Below, piece after piece: positions 31,170 to 41,515 of a stretch of DNA of 64,000 nucleotides. The DNA comes from Cellulomonas denverensis. GTDB taxonomy: Bacteria > Actinomycetota > Actinomycetes > Actinomycetales > Cellulomonadaceae. Position numbers and translations under genes: made by a program. The stretch is taken from the NCBI RefSeq assembly GCF_012396125.1, contig NZ_JAAXOX010000001.1, forward strand, positions 62,001 through 126,000, in the 5' to 3' direction. The notes beneath the pieces are model-generated. The model made no database searches and was not told where the DNA came from. It worked only from the letters and a program-made list of their open reading frames with translations. Each line of letters starts with the position of its first letter. Position 1 is the stretch's first letter.

Positions 31170-32111
31170 ATGACCGACATGCGTACCGCCTGGGGCTGGG
31201 GCCTGGCCACGATCTCCGCCGACGGCACCGTCCTGGACACCTGGTACCCCGAGCCCGCACTCGGCGCCCCGGCCACCGGCACCGCCCCGAGCCACCTGCG
31301 GGCCGCCGAGGGCGAGGACCCGCTGCGCGCCGTGCGGATCGAGCTGGTGCGCACCGTGATCGACCTGGACACCGCCCCGGCGGACACCGCGGACGCCTAC
31401 CTGCGCCTGCACCTGCTGTCGCACCGGCTGGTCCGCCCGCACGGGCTGGACCTCACCGGCATCTTCGCGGTGCTGCCGAATGTGGTGTGGACCGACCGCG
31501 GCCCGTGTGCGGTCGACGGCTTCGAGGACGTGCGCGGCCGGCACCTGGTCGCCGGGCAGCGGATCAGCGTGTTCGGCGTGGACAAGTTCCCGCGGATGGT
31601 CGACTACGTGCTGCCCACCGGGGTCCGGATCGCCGACGCCGACCGGGTCCGGCTGGGCGCGCACCTGGCCTCCGGCACCACGGTGATGCACGAGGGCTTC
31701 GTGAACTTCAACGCCGGCACGCTCGGCACCTCGATGGTGGAGGGCCGGATCTCGGCCGGGGTCGTGGTCGGCGAGGGCAGCGACATCGGCGGCGGCGCGT
31801 CCATCATGGGCACGCTGTCCGGTGGCGGGCGCGAGGTGGTGTCGATCGGTGAGCGGTCGCTGCTGGGCGCCAACGCCGGGCTGGGCATCGCCCTGGGCGA
31901 CGACTGCGTGATCGAGGCCGGGCTGTACGTGACCGCCGGCACCAAGGTGACCATCGCGGGTGGCGACGCCGCGGGCACCGTGGTCAAGGCCCGCGAGCTG
32001 TCCGGCGCGAACGGCCTGCTGTTCCGGCGCAACTCGCTGACCGGTGGGGTCGAGGTCGTCCCGCGCAGCGGCCACGGCATCACCCTCAACGCGGACCTGC
32101 ACGCGAACTGA
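31170..32111 (+). CDS. dapD: Tetrahydrodipicolinate N-succinyltransferase
   Basis: Transfers succinyl from succinyl-CoA to tetrahydrodipicolinate in lysine biosynthesis. 313 residues, of the actinobacterial type. The left-handed beta-helix of hexapeptide repeats runs from about 160 to 270 ([31 protein letters not shown]). [12 protein letters not shown] is the conserved C-terminal region. No Shine-Dalgarno is present, which fits a leaderless message. The stop overlaps the start of the next gene by one base. Confidence 0.94.
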   Translation: MTDMRTAWGWGLATISADGTVLDTWYPEPALGAPATGTAPSHLRAAEGEDPLRAVRIELVRTVIDLDTAPADTADAYLRLHLLSHRLVRPHGLDLTGIFAVLPNVVWTDRGPCAVDGFEDVRGRHLVAGQRISVFGVDKFPRMVDYVLPTGVRIADADRVRLGAHLASGTTVMHEGFVNFNAGTLGTSMVEGRISAGVVVGEGSDIGGGASIMGTLSGGGREVVSIGERSLLGANAGLGIALGDDCVIEAGLYVTAGTKVTIAGGDAAGTVVKARELSGANGLLFRRNSLTGGVEVVPRSGHGITLNADLHAN

Positions 32112-33018
32112 TGTCCGGCACCCGGCGGGCGCACCGCCCCGGCGGTTCCCGGGTGGGGTGTGCGGCCCTGACCGCCCTGGTGCTGCTGGCCGGGGTGGTC
32201 GCCGGGGTGGTCTGGCTGGTCCGGCTGCCCTCGTCCCAGCCTGCGGCCAGCAACCGGTGCAGCGCCGAGGCCGAGGGCACGGTGTGGGAGCTGTCGGCCG
32301 CCCAGGCGGACAACGCGGCGCTGATCTCGGTCACCGCCATGCACCGCGGGATGCCCGCGCGGGCGGCGACGATCGGGCTGGCCACCGCGCTGCAGGAGTC
32401 CAAGCTGATCAACATCGACTACGGCGACCGGGACTCGGTGGGGCTGTTCCAGCAGCGGCCGTCGCAGGGCTGGGGCACGGTCGAGCAGATCATGGACCCG
32501 GTGTACTCGACCGGGAAGTTCTACGACGGGCTGGACGGGATCGCCGGGTACACCGAGATGCCGGTCACCGAGGCCGCGCAGGCGGTGCAGCGCTCGGCCT
32601 TCCCGGAGGCCTACGCCCAGCACGAGCCACGGGCGCGGTCCTGGGCCTCCGCGCTGACCGGGTGGTCACCCTCCGCGCTGAGCTGCGACCTGCCCGCACC
32701 CACCGTGGACGGGTCGATCGACGACTTCGGCGCCCGGGTGGCCCGGGACTTCGCCGGGAGCGTGGTCGCCTCCACCGACGCCACCGGCGACGGCACCCGG
32801 GTGCTGCTCACCACCGATGCCCTGGCGCACGCCGCCGGGGCGGAGGCCGACCGGGCCGGCTGGGCCGCCGCGCAGTGGGCGGTGGCGGTCGCCGCGGGCC
32901 AGCAGATCACCGCGGTCCAGGTCGGCGACTCCACCTGGGACCGCGGCACCGGGGAGTGGACCACCGGCGAGGGTCCCGACGCGCTGCCCGCCGGGACCGT
33001 CGCGGTGACCCTGGCCGA

Positions 33019-33043
<25 letters not shown>
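32111..33043 (+). CDS. Membrane-anchored protein with lysozyme-like fold signature
   Basis: Protein of 310 residues with a basic N-terminus, one hydrophobic anchor (about 20-42) and an exported domain. LATALQESKLINIDYGDRDS followed by VGLFQQRPSQGWGT is a hallmark of a widespread actinobacterial exported family that resembles lytic transglycosylases; the Glu in LQES could be catalytic. A peptidoglycan role is inference. It begins within the dapD stop (TGATG) and its last 25 bases overlap the 3' end of the convergent gltA gene. Confidence 0.7.
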
Positions 33044-34311
<1,268 letters not shown>

Positions 34312-34414
34312 GGCGCTCCTCCTCGGGCGGGATGGTGGGCTGAACGCCCTGGCGGGGTACGGCTGCGGCTACGTTGCGGCGCCTCGCCCGGTGACCGGTG
34401 TGCGGCCCGCCAGC

Positions 34415-34420
34415 ACCGTA
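34415..34420 (-). promoter_or_regulatory. Candidate -10 box of gltA
   Basis: TACGGT on the minus strand, about 100 bases before the gltA start. The -35 is weak. The CRP-type site lies upstream with its centre near -64. Confidence 0.4.
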
Positions 34421-34464
34421 CGTGACGTGCGGGCCGACGACCATCCCGGGCCGCGGCGACCGGG

Positions 34465-34480
34465 TGTGACCCCCCTCACA
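34465..34480. promoter_or_regulatory. CRP/GlxR-type operator upstream of gltA
   Basis: TGTGA-N6-TCACA, a perfect match to the CRP half-site consensus with a C6 spacer. It overlaps the dapC stop codon. GlxR control of gltA is established in Corynebacterium; here it is inferred from the motif and position. Confidence 0.65.
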
Positions 34481-35597
34481 CCGACCGGAGTCTGGCTGCG
34501 GCCGCGGCGATCCGCTCGTCGGTGCCGGTGAGCGCGACCCGGACGTGCCGGGGTGCGCCGTAGAACGTGCCCGGGGCGACCAGGATGCCGAGCTCGGCCA
34601 GCCGGGCGACGGTGGCCCAGCAGTCCTGGTCGGCGGTCACCCACAGGTACAGGCCGGCCTCGGAGCCGTCCAGCCGCAGGCCCGCACCCTCCAGCGCGGG
34701 CAGCAGCACCTGCCGGCGCGCCCGGTACCGCTCCCGCTGCTCCTCGACGTGCGCGTCGTCGCCCAGCGCGACCGTCATCGCCGCCTGGACCGGTCCGGGC
34801 ACGATCATCCCGGCGTGCTTGCGGGTGGCCAGCAGCCCGGCGACCAGCTCCGGGTCACCGGCGGTGAAGGCGGCCCGGTACCCGGCCAGGTTCGACTGCT
34901 TGGACAGCGAGTAGAGCGCCAGCAGGCCGCGGTGGTCGCCGCCGGTGACCCGCGGGTCGAGCACGCTCGGCACGCCGTCGGTGACCCAGGGCTCGGCCCA
35001 GGGCAGCTCGGCGTAGCACTCGTCGGAGGCCACCACCGCCCCCACCGCCCGGGCCGCCTCGACCACGGCCCGCAGCCGGTCCACGCCCAGCACGCTGCCG
35101 TCCGGGTTGCCCGGCGAGTTCAGCCAGACCAGCTTGACCCGGGCGCCCTGTGGCCCGGTCAGTGCGGCGACCGGGTCGTCCACCGGCACCGGCGTCGCGC
35201 CGGCCAGCCGGGCACCCACGTCGTAGGTCGGGTACGCCGCCGCGGGGTGCAGCACCAGGTCACCGGCGCCCAGACCGAGCAGGGCGGGCAGCAGCGCCAC
35301 CATCTCCTTGGACCCGACCGTGGGCAGCACGCCCGCCGGGTCGAGGTCCGGGACGTTCCGGCGCCGCGCGAACCAGTCCGCCACCGCCGCACGCAGCTGC
35401 GGGGTGCCCCAGGTCTGCGGGTAACCCGGCGAGTCCGCGGCCTGCGCCAGCGCCCGGCGCAGCAGCTCCGGGGTCGGGTCGACCGGGGTGCCCACCGACA
35501 GGTCGGCGATCCCGTCCGGATGCCGTCGCGCCTGCTCGGCGTACGGGGTGAGGGTGTCCCAGGGGAAGTCCGGCAGCGCCGCGGTGAACAGGCCCAT
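34476..35597 (-). CDS. dapC: Succinyldiaminopimelate transaminase
   Basis: PLP-dependent fold-type I aminotransferase, 373 residues, of the actinobacterial DapC group. The PLP lysine is in LYSLSKQSNLAGYR, with VWLNSPGNPDG and VVASDECYAELP as the other cofactor motifs. It would amino-transfer N-succinyl-2-amino-6-oxopimelate between the DapD and DapE steps encoded about 3 kb away. Its ATG overlaps the fdxA stop by one base; the fdxA-dapC pairing is typical of actinobacteria. Confidence 0.92.
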   Translation of the reverse strand: MGLFTAALPDFPWDTLTPYAEQARRHPDGIADLSVGTPVDPTPELLRRALAQAADSPGYPQTWGTPQLRAAVADWFARRRNVPDLDPAGVLPTVGSKEMVALLPALLGLGAGDLVLHPAAAYPTYDVGARLAGATPVPVDDPVAALTGPQGARVKLVWLNSPGNPDGSVLGVDRLRAVVEAARAVGAVVASDECYAELPWAEPWVTDGVPSVLDPRVTGGDHRGLLALYSLSKQSNLAGYRAAFTAGDPELVAGLLATRKHAGMIVPGPVQAAMTVALGDDAHVEEQRERYRARRQVLLPALEGAGLRLDGSEAGLYLWVTADQDCWATVARLAELGILVAPGTFYGAPRHVRVALTGTDERIAAAAARLRSV

Positions 35598-35923
35598 CAG
35601 TCGCCGTGCACCTGCAGCGGAAGGGTGGCGATCACCGGGTGGTCCTTCTCGATCAGGCCGAGCTTGGCCGCACCCCCGGGCGACCCGAGGTCGTCGAAGA
35701 ACTCCACATTCGCCCGGTAGTAGTCGGCCCACTGCTCGGGGACGTCGTCCTCGTAGTAGATCGCCTCCACCGGGCAGACCGGCTCGCAGGCGCCGCAGTC
35801 CACGCACTCGTCGGGGTGGATGTACAGCGAGCGCTTGCCCTCGTAGATGCAGTCGACCGGGCACTCCTCGATGCAGGCCTTGTCCTTGACATCCACACAG
35901 GGCTGGGCGATCACATAGGTCAC
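35597..35923 (-). CDS. fdxA: 7Fe ferredoxin
   Basis: Soluble electron carrier of 108 residues with one [3Fe-4S] and one [4Fe-4S] cluster. By comparison with 7Fe ferredoxins C9, C17 and C50 bind the 3Fe cluster and C21, C40, C43 and C46 the 4Fe cluster, with C25 free. The long C-terminal tail is typical of actinobacterial FdxA. Start GTG 35923 has GGAGGAC upstream. A 19-base palindrome lies immediately before the Shine-Dalgarno. Confidence 0.95.
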   Translation of the reverse strand: MTYVIAQPCVDVKDKACIEECPVDCIYEGKRSLYIHPDECVDCGACEPVCPVEAIYYEDDVPEQWADYYRANVEFFDDLGSPGGAAKLGLIEKDHPVIATLPLQVHGD

Positions 35924-35937
35924 GACTGTCCTCCACC

Positions 35938-35956
35938 CGCCCGGGTTACCCGGGCG
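35938..35956 (-). promoter_or_regulatory. Palindrome just upstream of fdxA
   Basis: 8-bp perfect inverted repeat CGCCCGGG/CCCGGGCG with a 3-base centre, 15 bases before the fdxA start codon. It could be an operator or a small leader hairpin close to the ribosome-binding site. Confidence 0.45.
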
Positions 35957-35984
35957 GCCTTCGATTGCTGCGGGCTCCGCCGCC

Positions 35985-35990
35985 TAGTAT
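35985..35990 (+). promoter_or_regulatory. Candidate -10 box of the SH3-like gene
   Basis: TAGTAT on the plus strand, 38 bases before ATG 36029, whose message carries a GAGGAG Shine-Dalgarno. Confidence 0.45.
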
Positions 35991-36028
35991 CGCTCACCAG
36001 CACCCGTTCCACGCCGTGAGGAGCACCG

Positions 36029-36250
36029 ATGGCCGACGACGACCCCTGGCGTGGCTGGCCGGTCGGCGCCCGGGCGATGGTCCGCCGGCGACTGCCCGAG
36101 GGCGACACCCACCGGTTCACCGACGTGGTCGGCGACCTGATCGAGGTCGACGACGACGGACTGCTGCTGCGCACCCGGCGGCACGGCGACGTGCGGGTGC
36201 CGGGGGACCAGATCGCGATCGGCAAGCTGGTCCCCCGGCCCCGCCGCTGA
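36029..36250 (+). CDS. Small protein resembling the SH3-like N-terminus of GNAT acetyltransferases
   Basis: 73-residue basic protein. The pattern VGARAMVRRRLPEG, LTDVVGDL-like FTDVVGDLIEVDDDG and the closing VRVPGDQIAIGKLVP strongly resembles the small beta-barrel that precedes a GNAT domain in actinobacterial acetyltransferases such as Rv0428c, usually found beside ferredoxin genes. Here the acetyltransferase domain is missing: the frame stops after the barrel, and the downstream DNA is the convergent VanW gene. It is either a stand-alone form or a remnant. A good Shine-Dalgarno supports expression. Confidence 0.65.
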   Translation: MADDDPWRGWPVGARAMVRRRLPEGDTHRFTDVVGDLIEVDDDGLLLRTRRHGDVRVPGDQIAIGKLVPRPRR

Positions 36251-36251
36251 C

Positions 36252-39200
36252 TCAGCCGGCGGCGGCTTGGCTTGCCGGGTCGGGCCCGCACACCACCCGG
36301 TTCTGCGGCTTGTACCGCCAGGACAGGTTGTCCGTGCTCTGCACCTGGCCATTGAGCAGGACGTTCCGGGTCACGCTGATGCTGAAGCCCGGATTGCCCG
36401 CCGACTGCGCCGAACAGGTCGGCGAGGTGTTGTAGACCGTGGTCGGGGACACGACATTCGTCTTCGCCCCGGAGGTGATCTCCACGTCGAAGTGGTGCGT
36501 GCTCCACAGCCGGACCCAGGTCTTGCCGTCCGCGACATACGCCTGCACCAGCACCCCGTAGGGCGAGGTGTTCTTCCACTTCATGTCGATCGAGCCGGTG
36601 TAGAGCGTGGCCTCCCGGCCCGCCGGATACCGCTGGAACCACTCCGAGTGCGGCGTGTGCTCGACGTCCTCCATCCCGGCCTCGAAGGCGGCGTTGAAGG
36701 TGGTGGTCGACAGCTGCGACAGGCCACCGCCCCAGGCGTCGGAGTGCTCGCCGTTCACGATCGCGCCGGCCTGTACGAAGCCGTGCGCCGCGTCGATCGG
36801 CCCCAGTGCCTCGGTCAGGGAGAAGGTCTCCCCCGGCCGGATCAGCGTGCCGTTGATCGCGGCGGCCCCGGCGGCGATGTTCTGGGTCCGGCGCGGCTCA
36901 CTGGTCAGCGGGGTGGAGAACTCGGAGATCGCCTCCTTCACCCCCAGTTCCTCCAGCGCCTGGGTGCTCTGCGCCGGGTCCGACTCCACCAGCTCCACCG
37001 TGGCGGTGCGCTCCGACGTGCTGGAGGCCGCGGTCGCCACCGCCGTGGCCAGCGCCGCCGGGTCCAGCGTGGTACCCGGCGTCCCCGGCACGATCACCGG
37101 AGCCCCGTCCTGGAACTCGAATGTCGCGTCCGCGGCCGTGGTCAGCAGATCCGTGGTCCGGCTGACCACCTGCTCCACCAGCGCCGCCCCGTCGATCTGC
37201 AACACCAGCTGCGAGTCCTGCGGCACGAAGGACGCCGCCGCGGTCACCACGTCCACCGGCAGCTCGGCGTTCTGGCCCGCGACGCTCACGGTCACCGGCC
37301 CGGACACCACCGCACTGGCCACGTCTCGCACCACCCGGTCCACCTCGTCCTGGGTGATCGCCGGGGTCACGGTGTCGCTGGGCAACTCGATCGGCAGCGC
37401 CTCGGTCAGCCAACCGTCCTCCAGCGTGCTGCGGGCGCCCTCGGTGTCCAGCGACCAGCCGTCCACCGCGGCCACACCCTGCGGCTGACCGTCCACGAAC
37501 ACCACCGATCCGTCCACCGGCGCCAGGGTCAGCGACCCGGACAGGTCCTCGATCGCGGCGTCCAGCAGCCCCTCGTCCACCTCGGTCACCGGGGACTCCG
37601 CGCCACCACCGGCCAGGTGCTGCCACATCCGCTGCGGGCGAAGGTCGATGCCGGTCAGCGAATCGACCGTCGCCTCCACGTCGAAGGTCAGGCCGGCGGT
37701 CGCCGGATCGACGGTGCCGCTCACCTCCCGCGCCGTCACCGTGATCGGCTGCGACGACCGCTCCGCCAGCCCCTCGGTCAGCGCCGTCCGGGCATCCTGC
37801 GCCGACATCCCGCCGACCTCGATCCCGGCCACCGTCGTGCCGCGCGGCACCCGGTCGGCCAGGGCGTACGCACCGCCGACATAGGCGCCGCCGAGCACCA
37901 CCAGCACACCGGCCACGATCAGCACCGGACGCCACCACCGGCGCTTGCCGGCGGGCTCCTCGTCGAAGACGTCCAGGGGGGAGCCCTCCTCGCGGGCGGG
38001 GGTGGGGGCAGCGGATGCGCCGCCGGAGGCGGTGGGTGCAGTGCCGGGGGTGCCGAGGGTGCCGGGGGTGCCGGGGGTGCCGGGGGCACTGCCGGGAGCG
38101 CTCGATGCGGTGCCGGCGGCGGTAGAGGCGGCGACCGCCGGGGTGATCGCGGTCGCCGCGTCGTCGCCCGCCTTCCCGGCGGGCGCGCCAGCCGACGACG
38201 CGGCGGTCTGCGGCGCGTCCGGCGACGACGGGGCCACGGTCTGCGGCGCGTCCGGCGACGTCGGGGCCTCGGCCTGCCGTGCCTCCGACGGCAGCGGGGT
38301 CGCGGTCTGCGACTCACTCGGCGTCGTGGCTGCCGCGGTGCCCTGGGCCGCTGCGGGCCACACGGCCGACGGGGCGTTCTGCCCGGCCGGGGTTCCCGCA
38401 GTGTCACGGGCGACCGGGAGGACGGTCGTGGCGTCGTCGGCCTCGTCGTGCGCCGTGGTCTTGGCGGCTGCGGTCCCGGCGGTCTCAGACTCCGCCGTGC
38501 TGTCCGCGCCGAGACGGGAGGCGATCGGGGCCCGGCCCGGTGTGCTGGGTGCAGCGTCGGCCGCAGCACCGGACGCCGCCGCGGCCGCGGGTGCCGGGGA
38601 GTCGACGACGGGCTCATTGCTGCCGTCGGCCTTCGGGGTTCCGGCCTCGCGCCCACTCGCCGCCGCGTCCTGCTCCGGTCGCGGTGACCCGGTCTCGCGC
38701 TCGCTCAGCGCCGCGCCCTGCTCCGGTCGCGGTGTCGGCGCCTCGCTCACCGCCGCGTCCTGCTCCGTTCGCGGCGACAGCGCCTCGCTCGCGGTGGACG
38801 TGGCGGGCGGTTCGGCGTCCGCGGTCGGGCTCGTCGGCACAGGGCTTGTCGGCACAGGGCTCGTCGGCGCGGCCTCGGCGACCGAGGTCTCGGTGCCGGG
38901 CCGATCGGGCTCCGCCGCAACCGCCGCGCCGGGTTCGGCGGACGACGCGCCACGGTCGTCGGTGGAGTCGGTAGCGGCACTCGGACCGTCGGCAGGACCA
39001 CCCGTGGCGCCCGCGTCGCCGAGGGCAGCCGCCGGGGCACCGGCGTCGTCAGGCTGATCGACGCTCGGGCCCTCACCTGCGGCCGACACCGGCGCCGCCG
39101 CGGCACCCTCGGCGTCAGTCGTCGTCGGATCGGTCGGGTCGTCGCCACCGCCCGCCGTCGGGGCGGGGTCGCCGGCCGGCTCACCGCCCTGGCGCGCCTC

Positions 39201-39566
39201 GGCCTCAGGGGCGTTGCCCTCGCGCGGCTCGCCGTCGCCCTCACCCGCCAGGCTGTCGCTCACGGGAGCCTCGGTGTCGCCGTCACCCACCGGCTCGTCG
39301 CCCTCGCGCGCACCGGCATCGTCGCCCACCGGCGCACCACCCTCGGGCACCTCGCCGTCGCCATCGCTGGTCGGCACACCGTCGCCCTCGCCCACCGGCG
39401 CACCGTCGTCCGCCCCGGCGACCACCGGGATCCGTCGCGTCGCGGTGCTGGCCTCAGCGGGTTCCGGGGTGGTCGGGCTCGCGGGGGCGGGGGTGTCCGC
39501 TGATCCCTGCGTCGCCTCGGGGGTGGTGTCCTCCGGAGCGCTGCCCTCCGACTTCCCCTGGCCCAT
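36252..39566 (-). CDS. VanW-domain membrane protein with giant disordered N-terminus
   Basis: 1104 residues. Residues 1 to ~535 are a very low-complexity cytoplasmic region rich in Ala, Pro, Thr, Ser, Asp and Glu, with short repeats such as PVPTS and RPEQ. One membrane helix follows at ~540-565 (RPVLIVAGVLVVLGGAYVGG). The exported part holds two PG_binding_4/YoaR-type regions and a C-terminal VanW domain from ~890, with IRPGETFSL, GGLSQLSTTTFNA and GREATLYTG. VanW proteins occur in cell-wall and glycopeptide-resistance contexts without a settled activity. ATG 39566 follows AAGGGA; a TAGAAT box lies at 39618-39623. It ends 1 base from a convergent gene. Confidence 0.85.
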   Translation of the reverse strand: MGQGKSEGSAPEDTTPEATQGSADTPAPASPTTPEPAEASTATRRIPVVAGADDGAPVGEGDGVPTSDGDGEVPEGGAPVGDDAGAREGDEPVGDGDTEAPVSDSLAGEGDGEPREGNAPEAEARQGGEPAGDPAPTAGGGDDPTDPTTTDAEGAAAAPVSAAGEGPSVDQPDDAGAPAAALGDAGATGGPADGPSAATDSTDDRGASSAEPGAAVAAEPDRPGTETSVAEAAPTSPVPTSPVPTSPTADAEPPATSTASEALSPRTEQDAAVSEAPTPRPEQGAALSERETGSPRPEQDAAASGREAGTPKADGSNEPVVDSPAPAAAAASGAAADAAPSTPGRAPIASRLGADSTAESETAGTAAAKTTAHDEADDATTVLPVARDTAGTPAGQNAPSAVWPAAAQGTAAATTPSESQTATPLPSEARQAEAPTSPDAPQTVAPSSPDAPQTAASSAGAPAGKAGDDAATAITPAVAASTAAGTASSAPGSAPGTPGTPGTLGTPGTAPTASGGASAAPTPAREEGSPLDVFDEEPAGKRRWWRPVLIVAGVLVVLGGAYVGGAYALADRVPRGTTVAGIEVGGMSAQDARTALTEGLAERSSQPITVTAREVSGTVDPATAGLTFDVEATVDSLTGIDLRPQRMWQHLAGGGAESPVTEVDEGLLDAAIEDLSGSLTLAPVDGSVVFVDGQPQGVAAVDGWSLDTEGARSTLEDGWLTEALPIELPSDTVTPAITQDEVDRVVRDVASAVVSGPVTVSVAGQNAELPVDVVTAAASFVPQDSQLVLQIDGAALVEQVVSRTTDLLTTAADATFEFQDGAPVIVPGTPGTTLDPAALATAVATAASSTSERTATVELVESDPAQSTQALEELGVKEAISEFSTPLTSEPRRTQNIAAGAAAINGTLIRPGETFSLTEALGPIDAAHGFVQAGAIVNGEHSDAWGGGLSQLSTTTFNAAFEAGMEDVEHTPHSEWFQRYPAGREATLYTGSIDMKWKNTSPYGVLVQAYVADGKTWVRLWSTHHFDVEITSGAKTNVVSPTTVYNTSPTCSAQSAGNPGFSISVTRNVLLNGQVQSTDNLSWRYKPQNRVVCGPDPASQAAAG

Positions 39567-39617
39567 CTGGTGGTCCCTTCTCACCGGCGCGGCCCGCAGC
39601 CACGGGCACCGCCCCCG

Positions 39618-39623
39618 ATTCTA
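39618..39623 (-). promoter_or_regulatory. Candidate -10 box of the VanW gene
   Basis: TAGAAT on the minus strand, 51 bases before the ATG. Confidence 0.45.
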
Positions 39624-39692
39624 GGGGCGTATTCCGCGCCACCCACGCGCATTCCAGGGACGGGCTGTCAGGATTGTGCGAATAGGGCGAAT

Positions 39693-40181
39693 TCAGCGGA
39701 GCGGGTGCATGCGGCGCCGCAGATGAACCAGTCCTCCGGCGTCCGGCCGTCCTTCCCGGACCGCGACCACGTCCCCGAGCACCAGGTCGTGGTCACCGGC
39801 GGGGACGATCTGGCGGGTGCGGCAGTCCACCCAGGCGGCGGCGCCGTCCACCCAGGCGGCGCCGGACTCGGGCGCACGGTGGTGCGGCACCCGGCCGAGC
39901 TGGCCGATCACCGGACGCCCGGGCGACGCGAGCCAGTCCGCGATCGGCGCCTGGTCGTCGGCCAGGATGCTCACCGCCCAGCCGTCGACCTGGTCGAGCG
40001 CGTCCCGGATCCGGCTGTCCGTGTGCAGGCTGACCAGCACGATCGGCGGTTCCAGCGACACCGACAGCACGGCGGAGACGGTGGCGGCGTGGTCGGCGTC
40101 GCGCCAGCGGGCGGCCACCACCGCCACTCCCCCGGGCAGCCGGGCCATGGTGGACCGGAAGCGGTCCAGGTCCACCGGCAT
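39693..40181 (-). CDS. Flavin reductase-like FMN-binding protein
   Basis: 162-residue protein of the Flavin_Reduct family. It has the N-terminal RLPGGVAVVAARW motif, SVSLEPPIVLVSL and the GRPVIGQLGRVPHH region. Such proteins reduce FMN/FAD with NAD(P)H for a partner monooxygenase; no monooxygenase gene is visible nearby. The ATG overlaps the stop of the upstream membrane-protein gene by one base (TGATG), so it is part of the typA-mshB-membrane protein operon. Confidence 0.85.
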   Translation of the reverse strand: MPVDLDRFRSTMARLPGGVAVVAARWRDADHAATVSAVLSVSLEPPIVLVSLHTDSRIRDALDQVDGWAVSILADDQAPIADWLASPGRPVIGQLGRVPHHRAPESGAAWVDGAAAWVDCRTRQIVPAGDHDLVLGDVVAVREGRPDAGGLVHLRRRMHPLR

Positions 40182-40543
40182 CAGGAGGCCTGGCGCCGCA
40201 GCGGCTGGTCGCTGAACCACCGGGCGGGCAGTGCGATCACGGCCAGCGCCACCAGGACGGTGCCGCCGAGCCAGTACCAGCCCCAGTGGTCGGAGGCCGG
40301 CATCAGCACGTCGCCGCCGGGGCCGGACTGGGACAGCACACCGAGCACGATCATCAGCACCGCCAGGTAGGCCAGGGTGGCGGCCCGGCCGAGTCCGGCG
40401 CGCACACCGATCGCGGACGTGGTGACCAGGGCCAGGGAGAGCACCAGGCCCCAGGGCTGGCTGGCGCGGTGCATCACGGAGCCGACGGCCCCGATGACGA
40501 CACCGAGCAGCAGGACGCCGAGCAGGCGGAGGAGTGCGCGCAC
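40181..40543 (-). CDS. Small four-helix membrane protein
   Basis: 120 residues with about four hydrophobic helices, a short basic N-terminus and a basic C-terminus. It resembles small actinobacterial membrane proteins often found beside mshB (possibly DUF6113), but I cannot confirm the family. GTG 40543 starts 4 bases after the mshB stop, and its own stop overlaps the next ATG by one base. Function unknown. Confidence 0.7.
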   Translation of the reverse strand: MRALLRLLGVLLLGVVIGAVGSVMHRASQPWGLVLSLALVTTSAIGVRAGLGRAATLAYLAVLMIVLGVLSQSGPGGDVLMPASDHWGWYWLGGTVLVALAVIALPARWFSDQPLRRQAS

Positions 40544-40547
40544 GCGG

Positions 40548-41510
40548 TCAGGCTACGGCGTCGGACTGTGCGGCGACGGCGGTCACCATGCCGGTGGTCC
40601 GCTCCGGGTCCGCCCACTCGTAGCGTTCGACCGGCAACAGGGCGGCCAGCGCACCATTGGACAGCGCGTAGCAGCCCACCGCCGCGGGCAGGTCGAGCGC
40701 AGTGACCGCCTGCACCTGGGTGGCGTGCGCGGTCAGGGCGGCCAGCACCGCGGGACGGACCGGCCCGACCGGCACGGCGAATCCGGCGCCGACCCGCTCG
40801 CGGGCCATCACGGGCAGCGGGTCACCGGGTGCGGGCGGGGTGAACGGGCCCTGCCGGGTGGCCGCCAGCTCCGGTGCGGCGTGTGCGGCGACCAACCCGG
40901 CGACCACCGGGTCGCCGGCCAGTGCCCGGGCGGCGGCCCGCAGATCGGCGGCGTCGGCCACGGCCCAGGCCAGCGCGGGGGCGTCCGCTCCGAGCAGGTC
41001 GACCGTGCGCCGGACGATCTGGTGGGTCCGGACGTGGTCCGGGTGCCCGTAGCCGCCGCCGGGCTCGTAGCTGACCACCAGCTCCGGGCGCCGGTCGGTC
41101 AGGAAGTCCGCCAGGGCACCGGCTGCCCGGTCCAGGTCGGCGCCGACCAGGGCGTGCGGCGGAAGATCGGCGGCGGCACCGGCACGGGCATGCCCCTCGA
41201 CCCAGGCCATCCCGGAGTCGGCATAGCGGTCCTCGGTGCCGGGCAGGGTGTCCAGGAACAGCTGGCCGACGCCGCCGAGCGCCCGCATCGCCGCGGCGAC
41301 CTCGGTCTCCCGGTGCCGGGCCAGCGCGTCGCCGTCACCCTCCAGGGTGTCGTGCAGCGGGCCGATCACCTCGCCGCGTTCGCCCCGGGTGCAGGTCACC
41401 ACCGTGGCGGGCAGCCCGGCGGCGACGGTCGCGGCGAGCAGGGCACCCGAGGTGAGGGTCTCGTCGTCGGGGTGCGCGTGCACCGCGACCACCCCACCCC
41501 GGGCGCCCAC
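40548..41510 (-). CDS. mshB: MshB-like GlcNAc-Ins deacetylase (mycothiol biosynthesis)
   Basis: LmbE-like zinc deacetylase, 320 residues. The zinc motif AHPDDE lies at residues 12-17 (H13, D16) and the third ligand is in GYGHPDH. The protein resembles MshB, which removes acetyl from GlcNAc-inositol in mycothiol synthesis, more than the amidase Mca because of its ~300-residue length and C-terminal region. GTG 41510 is the first start codon after the typA stop 6 bases away. No Shine-Dalgarno is visible, so coupling to typA is likely. Confidence 0.82.
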   Translation of the reverse strand: MGARGGVVAVHAHPDDETLTSGALLAATVAAGLPATVVTCTRGERGEVIGPLHDTLEGDGDALARHRETEVAAAMRALGGVGQLFLDTLPGTEDRYADSGMAWVEGHARAGAAADLPPHALVGADLDRAAGALADFLTDRRPELVVSYEPGGGYGHPDHVRTHQIVRRTVDLLGADAPALAWAVADAADLRAAARALAGDPVVAGLVAAHAAPELAATRQGPFTPPAPGDPLPVMARERVGAGFAVPVGPVRPAVLAALTAHATQVQAVTALDLPAAVGCYALSNGALAALLPVERYEWADPERTTGMVTAVAAQSDAVA

Positions 41511-41515
41511 CGCGA

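Noticed and set aside
36267..38687. Long plus-strand frame opposite the VanW gene
   Set aside because: It shows no motifs and only Gly/Arg-rich sequence; the VanW frame explains the region.
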